From Candidatus Pacearchaeota archaeon (GTDB taxonomy: Archaea; Nanobdellota; Nanobdellia; Pacearchaeales; GW2011-AR1): a stretch of 8,950 bases of DNA. Positions 1 to 5,861 of this stretch are shown here, in pieces. The DNA is taken from assembly GCA_014728565.1 (NCBI GenBank), contig WJLK01000017.1, positions 1 through 8,950 of the forward strand. Reading direction: 5' to 3'. Position 1 is the stretch's first letter. The number at the start of each line of letters is the position of its first letter. Both the position numbers and the translations under genes were made by a program. Under the pieces are notes generated by a model. That model was given only the letters and a program-made list of their open reading frames with translations, did not search any database and had not been told where the DNA came from.

Positions 1-1010
1 GATTTATTTTTGATATAATCAGTATAAGATTTTTTTTCATCTAAACTGCTTTTCCTAATAAATTCTCTTTTTATATTATTGAAATTAACAATCAGATCAT
101 TAAGTTCACCTGCTGATTTGTTTGTTAGATTAGCTTCCTGATAATTTTTTATTCTCTTTTCTATTAAACTTAGGTTTTCAACCAGAATATTATAAGAATC
201 AATGTCAGAATAAAAACTCTGATTGATATCATTGAAATCTTCTGATTCTGAAAATATTTTTTCAATCCTACTTATCTCTCTATAAGATTGATAATAATCC
301 TCATTTTCCCAAATATCTCTAAATTCAGAAAGAGATTTATTCAGATATTCAAATATATTTAAAACACTCTCAATATCAGACCTGGAATAATTAAATATAA
401 CAGAACCTTTGCTTATCCTTAAGAAGTTTTTTAGAATAAAAATAGAATTAGGAATACTCTTTGTTAACCTGTTGTATTTATCTCTAGTCTCCTCTTTCAT
501 TAGTTTTTCATTTTTAGTTAAATTATAATCAAGTGTTATCAATAGGCTTCTTTTTGTTGATTCCTCCTTTGTAGCACATAAACCTTTTTTAAAGCCTCTG
601 CATTCCATATCAAATCTGTATAACTTCTGACCACTCCCTGTATTAGGAGATGTTATGTTATAATCTAGAACATAAGGATTTGCTAGTTTTATACTAAAAT
701 TATTTTTATCAAGAACCTCCATACTACTTAGATCAGTAAACCAATACTTGCAATAAGCATTGCAGAAAGGATTGGTTACTACCAGGGCTCTTACCTGTAT
801 TTTTTCTGATTCACCATGAGAGAGAAAGAGATTCTCTTTATCAACACTTAATTTTATCATAATATCATAACCTATTAGCAATCTAGTGAACAGATAAATA
901 CGAGCACCAAATAAAATCAGTATTATTAATACAGCTATAATTATTAAAACTGTAATTAAGTGTCTTTTTTTGATATTTTTTGATTTATCACCTTTTTTTA
1001 TTTTATCCAT
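1..1010 (-). CDS. Membrane-anchored extracytoplasmic protein, unknown family (3' end beyond window)
   Basis: The frame is open from an ATG at 1010 to the left edge (336 codons, no stop), so only the N-terminal part is seen. A short Lys-rich head (residues 1-17) precedes one hydrophobic helix at about 18-36 (VLIIIAVLIILILF). What follows should lie outside the cell by the positive-inside rule. Residues about 50-150 look like a beta-rich, Ig-like domain with four cysteines, C83 and C87 (PFCNAYCKYW), C137 and C145, which could form two disulfides. From about 150 on the sequence is charged, Asn/Lys/Glu/Ile-rich and probably helical. I do not recognise the family. It lies 48 nt downstream of another anchored protein on the same strand. 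It also has its own TATA-like TTTATA (1032-1037), centred about 24 nt before the ATG, and no Shine-Dalgarno, so it may be transcribed separately as a leaderless mRNA. Confidence 0.8.
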   Translation of the reverse strand, partial: MDKIKKGDKSKNIKKRHLITVLIIIAVLIILILFGARIYLFTRLLIGYDIMIKLSVDKENLFLSHGESEKIQVRALVVTNPFCNAYCKYWFTDLSSMEVLDKNNFSIKLANPYVLDYNITSPNTGSGQKLYRFDMECRGFKKGLCATKEESTKRSLLITLDYNLTKNEKLMKEETRDKYNRLTKSIPNSIFILKNFLRISKGSVIFNYSRSDIESVLNIFEYLNKSLSEFRDIWENEDYYQSYREISRIEKIFSESEDFNDINQSFYSDIDSYNILVENLSLIEKRIKNYQEANLTNKSAGELNDLIVNFNNIKREFIRKSSLDEKKSYTDYIKNK

Positions 1011-1031
1011 AATTCTTTTAGGAGAATATCC

Positions 1032-1037
1032 TATAAA
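1032..1037 (-). promoter_or_regulatory. TATA-like box of the 1-1010 gene
   Basis: TTTATA on the minus strand, preceded by a run of T, is centred about 24 nt before the ATG at 1010. That is the spacing expected if transcription starts at the start codon. There is no Shine-Dalgarno in front of this ATG. Archaeal TATA boxes are degenerate in AT-rich DNA, so the call rests on spacing. Confidence 0.45.
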
Positions 1038-1058
1038 AATCTAATTAAAAACAAGAAA

Positions 1059-1700
1059 TTATTCAGAGGTATAGGTTATATCCTCTTTATCAATCTCATA
1101 TTTTACAAGCCCCTGTTCCTGCTGCGAGAGATAAGTTATCTTAGAACCAGGAACATCTCTCCAGTCTATTGCACCTTTTTTAGAAAGATGACTTAATGAA
1201 GAGTCTTTTGAAAAATCATAAAAATAAAACTCACTATACAAATCTATCTCTGTTTCTGGGTCTAATTCAGCAGATATACATTTTCCAGTAGCATCATTAC
1301 CTCCCTCATCAAGATTAAATCTGTATTGAGAACCATCTTCAAATTTCATTACACCACAACTAGAGACTTTTTCTATGCTATCACCATTATTAGCAACTAT
1401 AAAATGCCAGTACATAGCATAAGGATTTATTGATAATCTGCTTATAGGTTCTAATTTTTGAACATTAACATCAACAAGTTCAAAAGATAAACCTTTTATT
1501 TTAACTATTCCATTTATTCCAGGTATATTTTCTCTGTCCTCTCTATCAGGAGTTTTTCTTTTTCTAGCAGGTTCTGTATTTCTTGGAACATCAGGTCCAG
1601 GTTTAAATAAAAAATAAACAGTTCCAAGAACTAATAAAATTATCAAAAAAATTACTAAAAATATTTTTATACCTCCTACATCAGACCATCTTTTTTTCAT
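1059..1700 (-). CDS. Membrane-anchored protein with beta-sandwich-like extracytoplasmic domain
   Basis: A 213-residue protein of unknown function. Residues 1-10 (MKKRWSDVGG) are followed by a strong hydrophobic helix at about 11-32, then a Pro/Arg/Lys/Glu-rich linker (33-60) and a folded domain to the C-terminus. The domain alternates hydrophobic strands (FELVDVNV, MYWHFIVANNG, VMKFEDGSQYRFN, IDLYSEFYFYDF), a pattern resembling small Ig-like folds such as DUF4352/Telokin-like domains; that resemblance is by eye only. C115 and C141 could form a disulfide. The N-terminus loosely resembles archaeal type IV pilin leaders, but the residues around a cleavage site are not convincing, so a simple membrane anchor is likelier. 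The ATG at 1700 is supported by TTTAAA about 26 nt upstream; a weak GAGGA lies just before the ATG. Confidence 0.85.
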   Translation of the reverse strand: MKKRWSDVGGIKIFLVIFLIILLVLGTVYFLFKPGPDVPRNTEPARKRKTPDREDRENIPGINGIVKIKGLSFELVDVNVQKLEPISRLSINPYAMYWHFIVANNGDSIEKVSSCGVMKFEDGSQYRFNLDEGGNDATGKCISAELDPETEIDLYSEFYFYDFSKDSSLSHLSKKGAIDWRDVPGSKITYLSQQEQGLVKYEIDKEDITYTSE

Positions 1701-1723
1701 AAGTCCTCTAATAATTAACAGAA

Positions 1724-1729
1724 TTTAAA
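1724..1729 (-). promoter_or_regulatory. TATA-like box of the 1059-1700 gene
   Basis: TTTAAA on the minus strand is centred about 26 nt before the ATG at 1700, matching the leaderless spacing seen at neighbouring genes. It lies downstream of the T-rich tract that probably ends the tRNA transcript, so the gene seems to have its own promoter rather than depend on tRNA read-through. Confidence 0.45.
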
Positions 1730-1741
1730 GTTTTTCTTTTT

Positions 1742-1760
1742 AAACACAAAAACATAAAAC
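1742..1760 (-). terminator. T-rich terminator after the initiator tRNA
   Basis: Directly after the tRNA 3' end the minus strand reads as T-runs (TTTT, TTTTT, TTT) broken by single A or G bases. Archaeal RNA polymerase terminates on such oligo-T tracts without needing a hairpin. Confidence 0.5.
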
Positions 1761-1836
1761 TAGCGGGGGCGGGATTTGAACCACGCGACCTCAGGGTTAT
1801 GGGCCCTGCGAGAACTCCAGACTTCTCCACCCCGCT
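1761..1836 (-). tRNA. Initiator tRNA-Met (CAU)
   Basis: The 76-nt minus-strand sequence folds as a cloverleaf. The acceptor is AGCGGGG/CCCCGCT with discriminator A. The D-stem is GAGA/TCTC with a 10-nt loop containing GG. The anticodon stem is CAGGG/CCCTG with loop CCCATAA (anticodon CAT). The variable loop is AGGTC and the T-loop is TTCAAAT. The A1-U72 pair and the three consecutive G-C pairs at the base of the anticodon stem mark it as the initiator rather than an elongator or a tRNA-Ile2. CCA is not encoded, so it must be added by a CCA-adding enzyme. Oddity: the T-stem (GCGTGG against CCCGC) pairs fully only if one U is bulged out. No intron is visible. Confidence 0.93.
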
Positions 1837-1866
1837 ATAGCTGTTATAAGAACCATAAACATATAA

Positions 1867-1874
1867 CTTATAAA
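1867..1874 (-). promoter_or_regulatory. TATA-like box of the initiator tRNA
   Basis: TTTATAAG on the minus strand is centred about 34 nt before the first base of the tRNA. This fits a transcript with a short 5' leader of under 10 nt that RNase P would remove. Confidence 0.5.
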
Positions 1875-1937
1875 TTTAACTATTGGATTATTCTTAATAT
1901 GATATCAAGATAATTTATCAGAAAATTTTCCAATTAA

Positions 1938-1946
1938 TTTATAAAT
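1938..1946 (+). promoter_or_regulatory. TATA-like box of rnhB
   Basis: TTTATAAAT is centred about 25 nt before the rnhB ATG, and no Shine-Dalgarno is present in between, so the mRNA is probably leaderless. A 10-bp palindrome, GAAAATTTTC (1921-1930), lies just upstream; in AT-rich DNA it may be chance. Confidence 0.5.
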
Positions 1947-1966
1947 CCTCTTAATTATTAATAAAA

Positions 1967-2614
1967 ATGGCAAAAAGGATTTTAGGCATTGATGAAGCAG
2001 GCAGAGGCCCGGTTATTGGTCCTCTGGTGATTTCAGGAGTGATGATTGAAGAAGGAAATGAAGCTCTGATTGATGGTGTTAAAGACTCAAAACTACTGAG
2101 TCATAAAAAACGTATTGAACTTGATAAAAAAATCAAGGAAAATTCTGATTTTAAGATAATAATTGTTAATCCTGCTGAAGTTGATGAAGCACTTGAAAAA
2201 GATTCCATGAATCTAAACTGGCTAGAAGCCCATAAACAAGCTGAAATTATAAATGAGTTAAATCCAGACAAAGCAATTATAGACTGCCCAAGTCCTAACT
2301 GCAAAAAATACAAGGATTTTTTAAAAAATTTACTGATTAATAAAAAAATCGAACTTGTTGTAGAACATAAAGCTGATTTTAAATATCCAACCTGTTCTGC
2401 AGCAAGTATTCTTTCCAAGGTTGTAAGAGAACAGGAGATGCATAAAATCCAGCAAAAATATGGAAATACAGGCCCTGGATACTCCAGTAATCCTATAACC
2501 CAGGAATTTGTTAAAAACAACTGGGAAAAACATCCTGAAATTTTCAGAAAAACATGGTCAACTTTTAAAAATCATGAGAAAAAAAAGAACCAGAAAAATT
2601 TATGTGATTTCTAG
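1967..2614 (+). CDS. rnhB: Ribonuclease HII
   Basis: Endonuclease that cuts the RNA strand of RNA-DNA hybrids: it removes primers and R-loops and incises at single ribonucleotides in DNA, in the cytoplasm. At 215 residues it has the usual archaeal length. The N-terminal GIDEAGRGPVIGPL motif supplies D9 and E10; IIDCPSPN supplies D106; HKADFKYPTCSAASILSKV supplies D137, completing the DEDD metal-binding set. GPGYSSNP near residue 170 fits the conserved Tyr-containing loop that reads the RNA-DNA junction. The C-terminus is a Lys-rich tail. The start is the ATG directly before AKRILGIDEAG, where the family normally begins; a TATA-like box 25 nt upstream suggests a leaderless mRNA. The gene is monocistronic and converges on its right-hand neighbour with only 3 nt between the stop codons. 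Confidence 0.97.
   Translation: MAKRILGIDEAGRGPVIGPLVISGVMIEEGNEALIDGVKDSKLLSHKKRIELDKKIKENSDFKIIIVNPAEVDEALEKDSMNLNWLEAHKQAEIINELNPDKAIIDCPSPNCKKYKDFLKNLLINKKIELVVEHKADFKYPTCSAASILSKVVREQEMHKIQQKYGNTGPGYSSNPITQEFVKNNWEKHPEIFRKTWSTFKNHEKKKNQKNLCDF
2579..2586 (-). terminator. Oligo-T terminator for the 2618-3106 gene, inside the rnhB 3' end
   Basis: On the minus strand a run of eight T, flanked on both sides by further T5 runs, lies about 32-39 nt past the stop of the leftward gene. It is formed by the Lys codons at the end of rnhB. Archaeal termination needs only such tracts, so rnhB coding DNA may double as its neighbour's terminator. Confidence 0.35.
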
Positions 2615-2617
2615 AGA

Positions 2618-3106
2618 TTAATTAATTGAGAGGGTTCTAAACCACAATTCTTCATCAGGATTTAACCATCCATCAAAACCAGAAGTATCAAATCCAGGAT
2701 AATTATCTTGTTGTGGAAGAAACCTCCGAATATCTGCAGGTTCATCCAATCTTGTTAAGATTTCTTCAGGATTCATATAACATCTAGACCATGGATATTC
2801 ATAATCATGGCCATTAACAGCTATTTCTCCATAACCAAGGTCATAGTAATCTCCTAAGGTTTCACTATTAGCTTTTCTTGCACCCTCAATAATCTGTCTT
2901 AGAGTCCTGGAAGTGATATGAAAATCATCACTAGGACCATCATATTTAGGTAAGTGTAATCCTGCCTCAATCATAAGAGCTCTTTGTCTTTCTGCATTTT
3001 CTCTAGAAGAATAAAAACCTGCAATATGTTCTGCAGGATCATACACTGCATAGTCATAAAGTGATACAACATAAACAATTCTCTCAAGTGCATCTTCATT
3101 TAACAT
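2618..3106 (-). CDS. Small soluble protein, possible DUF7336-like domain
   Basis: A 162-residue acidic protein without signal peptide or membrane segment; function not recognised. The N-terminal block, RIVYVVSLYDYAVYDPAEH then AGFYSSRENAERQRALM (residues 9-45), has the layout of small domains such as DUF7336: a beta-strand, a gap, then G-x-[FY]-S-S-R-E-x-A leading into a helix. This is from memory of the pattern, not a search. The C-terminal half is rich in Asp, Tyr, Pro and Trp. Three in-frame starts exist: TTG at 3124, ATG at 3112 and ATG at 3106. I chose 3106 because the TATA-like ATTTATAG at 3127-3134 then sits about 24 nt away, as at neighbouring genes; 3112 is the alternative. It is divergent from the 3241 operon and convergent with rnhB. 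Confidence 0.75.
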   Translation of the reverse strand: MLNEDALERIVYVVSLYDYAVYDPAEHIAGFYSSRENAERQRALMIEAGLHLPKYDGPSDDFHITSRTLRQIIEGARKANSETLGDYYDLGYGEIAVNGHDYEYPWSRCYMNPEEILTRLDEPADIRRFLPQQDNYPGFDTSGFDGWLNPDEELWFRTLSIN

Positions 3107-3126
3107 GTTCATTAAACTTTCCAAGA

Positions 3127-3134
3127 CTATAAAT
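3127..3134 (-). promoter_or_regulatory. TATA-like box of the 2618-3106 gene
   Basis: ATTTATAG on the minus strand is centred about 24 nt before the ATG at 3106. It is the best-spaced TATA candidate and is the reason for preferring that start over the upstream TTG, which would lie between the box and the transcription start. Confidence 0.4.
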
Positions 3135-3203
3135 ATCTAACTTTTTTAAATCCATAAGATTATTAATCAATAACCACTTATAAATAGTAACAGAATAGGA
3201 AGA

Positions 3204-3211
3204 TTTATAAA
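3204..3211 (+). promoter_or_regulatory. TATA box of the 3241-5785 operon
   Basis: TTTATAAA is preceded by purine-rich GGAAGA (3198-3203), which could be the BRE bound by TFB. It is centred about 33 nt before the ATG at 3241, giving a predicted start near 3233 and a leader of only about 8 nt. The inverted repeat at 3212-3235 begins at the next base. Confidence 0.5.
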
Positions 3212-3235
3212 CTTGTTTTGCATATATAAAACAAG
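3212..3235 (+). promoter_or_regulatory. Inverted repeat between TATA box and start codon (candidate operator)
   Basis: Arms CTTGTTTT (3212-3219) and AAAACAAG (3228-3235) are perfectly complementary over 8 bp, with an 8-nt spacer. It abuts the TATA box and ends 5 nt before the ATG, so a bound dimeric repressor would cover the transcription start. It could instead act as an RNA hairpin only if transcription starts further upstream than predicted. Confidence 0.45.
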
Positions 3236-3240
3236 GAAAA

Positions 3241-4683
3241 ATGGTAGAAGAAACAATCTATAATCCAGATGAAATTGAGGATGTTAATCCAGATGCAGAA
3301 TATAGGTTAGCAAGAGGAAAATTTGCAAGAAGAAAGTTTTTAATATCTGGAGGAGTAGGAGCAGCTGTAGCAACAATAACTGGTTATTTATTGGATCGTT
3401 TAGGAGATAGTGCTCTTGGTGCATTAGTTGATGCTGAAAAGCAATATAAGGATCTGGAACAAAAAGCTCTTACACTTGCTGGAGCCCTAAATAGAAAAAT
3501 CGATAGTGAGGTAAGAGAATTTGAAGAAGAATATGTGCAGGGAAGATTAGGATTATTAGTTGATTATGAGCTAGCAGACCCTGCTGATTTAAAAGACCTT
3601 ACAGAAAAAATTGAGAAAGTTGGAGAGTATGCTGACCATTATGACTTTGCAGAAAGAGGAAGAATTGCCCTTGATAGACTTGCTGATAAACTTTATGGAG
3701 TAGGCTCAGATATTTATGATAGAACTCCTGATGTAGGAAAGGATTTAGAACACAGCTGGTTTGATAGATTAGCAAGAGGACTTGCAAAAGCCACTGGTCA
3801 GGAATATGAACCTAGAACCCGAGAGCAAGGAGCAGAACTTACAAAAACATTTAGAGCAAGAATAAGAAATTTATGTGATATTTATGAGACAAATGAAGAT
3901 AATTTAAGAGCCCAGACAGAAGTATTGAGAGATATAAATGATTATGTAGCAAGAACTCCAGAATTATCTCCTGAGGAAAGACAGTTATATGAATTTATTA
4001 GAGATGAGTATGAAAAAGCAAATAGCGGAGATGAATTTAGAAGAGATAGTTTAAGAGAATTTATTACAGGTTATGGAAGGAATTTTGATAGTGTTGATGC
4101 AAGAAACAGAGTTCTACTTAGGGCAAGAGAATCCTTGCTAAGAACTTTTGATGAAGCAGAAGTTGTATATGAAAGGATTAGAGATGATAAAAAAAGCCTA
4201 TCTGAACTTCAGGAACTTTTGGATGAAGGAATTTCATTAGTAGAGAAAGAAAGAACACAATTTAGACAAAAAACTCTAGCTTATAACCATGAAATTGATG
4301 AAAGATACCATAGAATATCTGATTATCTGGATGGAATTATAAGTGACTTAGAAGGAAGGGGAATAGATATAGAGACAATGGAAGAGACAAGAAATTCAGG
4401 ATTTCTTACTACTAGAAGAGATATGTTAACTAGGCATGAAGGAAAAATTGCTTATATTCTTGGAGCCTTAGTTGGAGCTTTGTTTGGTTTAAGAACTTAT
4501 CATTCAATAGGTAAGGGAGATGAATTAAAAGCTTCAAAAAGAGCTTTAGAAGCTGTTGCAGAAAAAGGAAATAGAAATGCTCAAATTGCTAGAAATTTAA
4601 GAAGAGGTTTAGATGATAAGGAAGAAACCGAAAGACATATAAATTCTGATAACCCGAAATATTGTGACGGAGGAGGAATATAA
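3241..4683 (+). CDS. Long helical membrane protein with twin-arginine-like N-terminal anchor, unknown family
   Basis: A 480-residue protein with no family I recognise. An acidic N-terminus (1-20) precedes residues 27-51, KFARRKFLISGGV then a hydrophobic stretch. R30-R31-K-F-L matches the twin-arginine consensus RRxFLK apart from the last position, suggesting Tat export or a Tat-type anchor; no clear cleavage site follows. Residues about 55-395 are highly charged and helical with heptad-like spacing, probably coiled coil. A second hydrophobic segment at about 402-420 (AYILGALVGALFGL) has Gly/Ala zipper spacing and is followed by a basic tail. The simplest topology puts both ends inside and the long helical part outside; a wholly cytoplasmic helical region cannot be excluded. 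First gene of the cluster; its last codons (GDGGGI) overlap the Shine-Dalgarno of the CBS gene. Confidence 0.85.
   Translation: MVEETIYNPDEIEDVNPDAEYRLARGKFARRKFLISGGVGAAVATITGYLLDRLGDSALGALVDAEKQYKDLEQKALTLAGALNRKIDSEVREFEEEYVQGRLGLLVDYELADPADLKDLTEKIEKVGEYADHYDFAERGRIALDRLADKLYGVGSDIYDRTPDVGKDLEHSWFDRLARGLAKATGQEYEPRTREQGAELTKTFRARIRNLCDIYETNEDNLRAQTEVLRDINDYVARTPELSPEERQLYEFIRDEYEKANSGDEFRRDSLREFITGYGRNFDSVDARNRVLLRARESLLRTFDEAEVVYERIRDDKKSLSELQELLDEGISLVEKERTQFRQKTLAYNHEIDERYHRISDYLDGIISDLEGRGIDIETMEETRNSGFLTTRRDMLTRHEGKIAYILGALVGALFGLRTYHSIGKGDELKASKRALEAVAEKGNRNAQIARNLRRGLDDKEETERHINSDNPKYCDGGGI
4669..4676 (+). promoter_or_regulatory. Strong Shine-Dalgarno that fixes the start of the CBS gene
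   Basis: GGAGGAGG lies 8 nt before the ATG at 4685 and within the last codons of the preceding gene. It is complementary to the CCUCC core at the 3' end of archaeal 16S rRNA. It rules against the in-frame GTG at 4664, which lies upstream of it. It is the only strong Shine-Dalgarno in the window. Confidence 0.85.
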
Positions 4684-4684
4684 A

Positions 4685-5059
4685 ATGAAAATAAAGGAAT
4701 GTGTATTAATTGAAGCATTTAAGTGCAATGAAAATGAATCTGTTATAGATGTAGCTAAAAAATTAAGAGAAACTTCGTTAAGGCATATTTTTGTTGTAAA
4801 TGATGAAGATTATCCAACAGGAATTATTTCAGTAATTGATATAAACAACAGAGTTGTTGCAGCGAACAAAAATTTAGAAGAGACAAAAGCAAAAGACATA
4901 ATGTCAAATCCAATAGATATAGCAGAGATTAATGATGATGTTGAAGAGTTCTCTAAAAAATTAATTGGAAAAAACCATGTTATGGCTCCTGTAGTCAAAG
5001 AAGGAAAAATAATTGGTATAATAACAATCAATCAATTATTAAAAAATTCAAAATTATAA
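4685..5059 (+). CDS. Tandem CBS-domain protein
   Basis: A 124-residue cytoplasmic protein made only of two CBS domains, at about residues 4-60 and 68-122. Each ends in the typical strand-helix signature: PTGIISVIDINNRV in the first, KIIGIITINQLL in the second; the opening motifs are VIDVAKKL and DDVEEFSKKL. Such pairs usually bind adenine nucleotides (AMP, ATP, SAM or similar) in the cleft and regulate a partner protein. Key ligand contacts cannot be assigned by eye. The start is the ATG 8 nt after GGAGGAGG; a GTG seven codons upstream would add residues encoded by the Shine-Dalgarno and is rejected. Only one base separates it from the preceding stop, so the two are almost certainly co-transcribed. 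The natural inference is that it senses energy state for one of the flanking membrane proteins. Confidence 0.95.
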   Translation: MKIKECVLIEAFKCNENESVIDVAKKLRETSLRHIFVVNDEDYPTGIISVIDINNRVVAANKNLEETKAKDIMSNPIDIAEINDDVEEFSKKLIGKNHVMAPVVKEGKIIGIITINQLLKNSKL

Positions 5060-5060
5060 T
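5054..5060 (+). promoter_or_regulatory. Possible TATA box of the 5081-5785 gene
   Basis: TTATAAT overlaps the CBS stop codon and is centred about 24 nt before the next ATG, where no Shine-Dalgarno is present. It could give a leaderless mRNA in addition to operon read-through. A second AT-rich match, TTTATAAAAA (5065-5074), is too close to the ATG to serve this start. Confidence 0.3.
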
Positions 5061-5080
5061 AAATTTTATAAAAATTTAAA

Positions 5081-5785
5081 ATGTTTGAGTCAAAACGCGA
5101 AAGATTTGTGAAAGATAAATTAGAAGACCTATTAAGAGATGATGAGATTAGAGAAGTATTGGATAATGCAGAGGATAGCCAAAAATCTTTATTGGAAGAT
5201 AGATTAAGAAAAGACCTGGAAGATTCTTATGATACTTACGCAAGGCAATACTATGATTCTAATGGATTAAACTATTTAGCAACAGCACTCAGAACATTAG
5301 GAAATGTTTCAAATGTTTTAGGTACAGCATCTGCAGCTTATGGAATTTGGGCATTAGGTCCTGCAGGTCTTGTAGCATCTGTTCCTGCTTATTTTGGATT
5401 TAAAAGACTAGGTTTGGCATTAACCATGGGTGCTGAGGGAATTGATTCTTATAGATTAGCGAAATCAGGAAAAGGATTAACTGAAAAAGTCAAAGACCAG
5501 GCCAGAGTGCATGCAGAAGGAATTCCTGAAAAAGCAATAGCATATTACTTGCCAGGAGGAGAAGTCTTGGACATCTGGAGAGGTAGAAGAAAGTTTAATG
5601 CAAAAGCAGACAATAGGGCTAAATATCATGCAAAAACTAATTTCTTAAGTTATGTAAATGATGCACTGAAAATAGTTCCATTAGGTTACCTTAAAAACAG
5701 AGAGTATGGAGAGACTGATGAAGAACCTGCTGTTCTTTCTATGCATTCAGAAACTGATGGCAATACAGTAAGAAAAGCAGCCTAA
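5081..5785 (+). CDS. Small membrane-associated protein with Gly/Ala-rich hydrophobic centre, unknown family
   Basis: A 234-residue protein I do not recognise. Residues 1-58 are highly charged and helical (ESKRERFVKDKLEDLLRDD and on). Residues about 66-118 are rich in Gly, Ala, Leu and Val and could form one or two membrane-inserted helices; a kink at GPAG (93-96) and K108-R109 break the stretch, suggesting a short hairpin. The rest is basic and polar, with YLPGG at about residue 156. There is no signal peptide, so the termini are probably cytoplasmic. It begins 21 nt after the CBS gene on the same strand with no Shine-Dalgarno. The charged helical N-terminus resembles the style of the 3241 product, making a joint complex plausible but unproven. 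Confidence 0.8.
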   Translation: MFESKRERFVKDKLEDLLRDDEIREVLDNAEDSQKSLLEDRLRKDLEDSYDTYARQYYDSNGLNYLATALRTLGNVSNVLGTASAAYGIWALGPAGLVASVPAYFGFKRLGLALTMGAEGIDSYRLAKSGKGLTEKVKDQARVHAEGIPEKAIAYYLPGGEVLDIWRGRRKFNAKADNRAKYHAKTNFLSYVNDALKIVPLGYLKNREYGETDEEPAVLSMHSETDGNTVRKAA

Positions 5786-5861
5786 CAGATTATATTCTAC
5801 TTCTTCACTCAAACAACATTTAAAAATATGACTTATTTTATTAATAATTAGCATTAATAGA

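Noticed and set aside
1668..1700. Class III (type IV pilin) signal peptide on the 213-residue protein.
   Set aside because: MKKRWSDVGG before the hydrophobic helix is suggestive, but a convincing prepilin-peptidase site is not visible and the large C-terminal domain fits an ordinary anchor better.
2101..2533. Antisense reading frames of 139 and 67 codons within rnhB.
   Set aside because: They lie wholly inside a clear RNase HII gene, have Ser/Phe/Leu-rich composition typical of reversed Lys/Glu codons, and have no promoter of their own.
3107..3124. TTG start at 3124 for the small leftward gene.
   Set aside because: It falls only a few bases from the TATA-like box, so it would lie outside a transcript started from that box; two ATGs follow in frame.
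3221..3230. CATATATAAA as the TATA box of the 3241 gene.
   Set aside because: Only about 15 nt from the ATG, so transcription would begin inside the gene. It forms the spacer of the inverted repeat; the better-spaced TTTATAAA lies upstream.
4664..4684. GTG start for the CBS gene.
   Set aside because: It lies upstream of the GGAGGAGG ribosome site that serves the ATG at 4685, and the added residues are just the translated Shine-Dalgarno.
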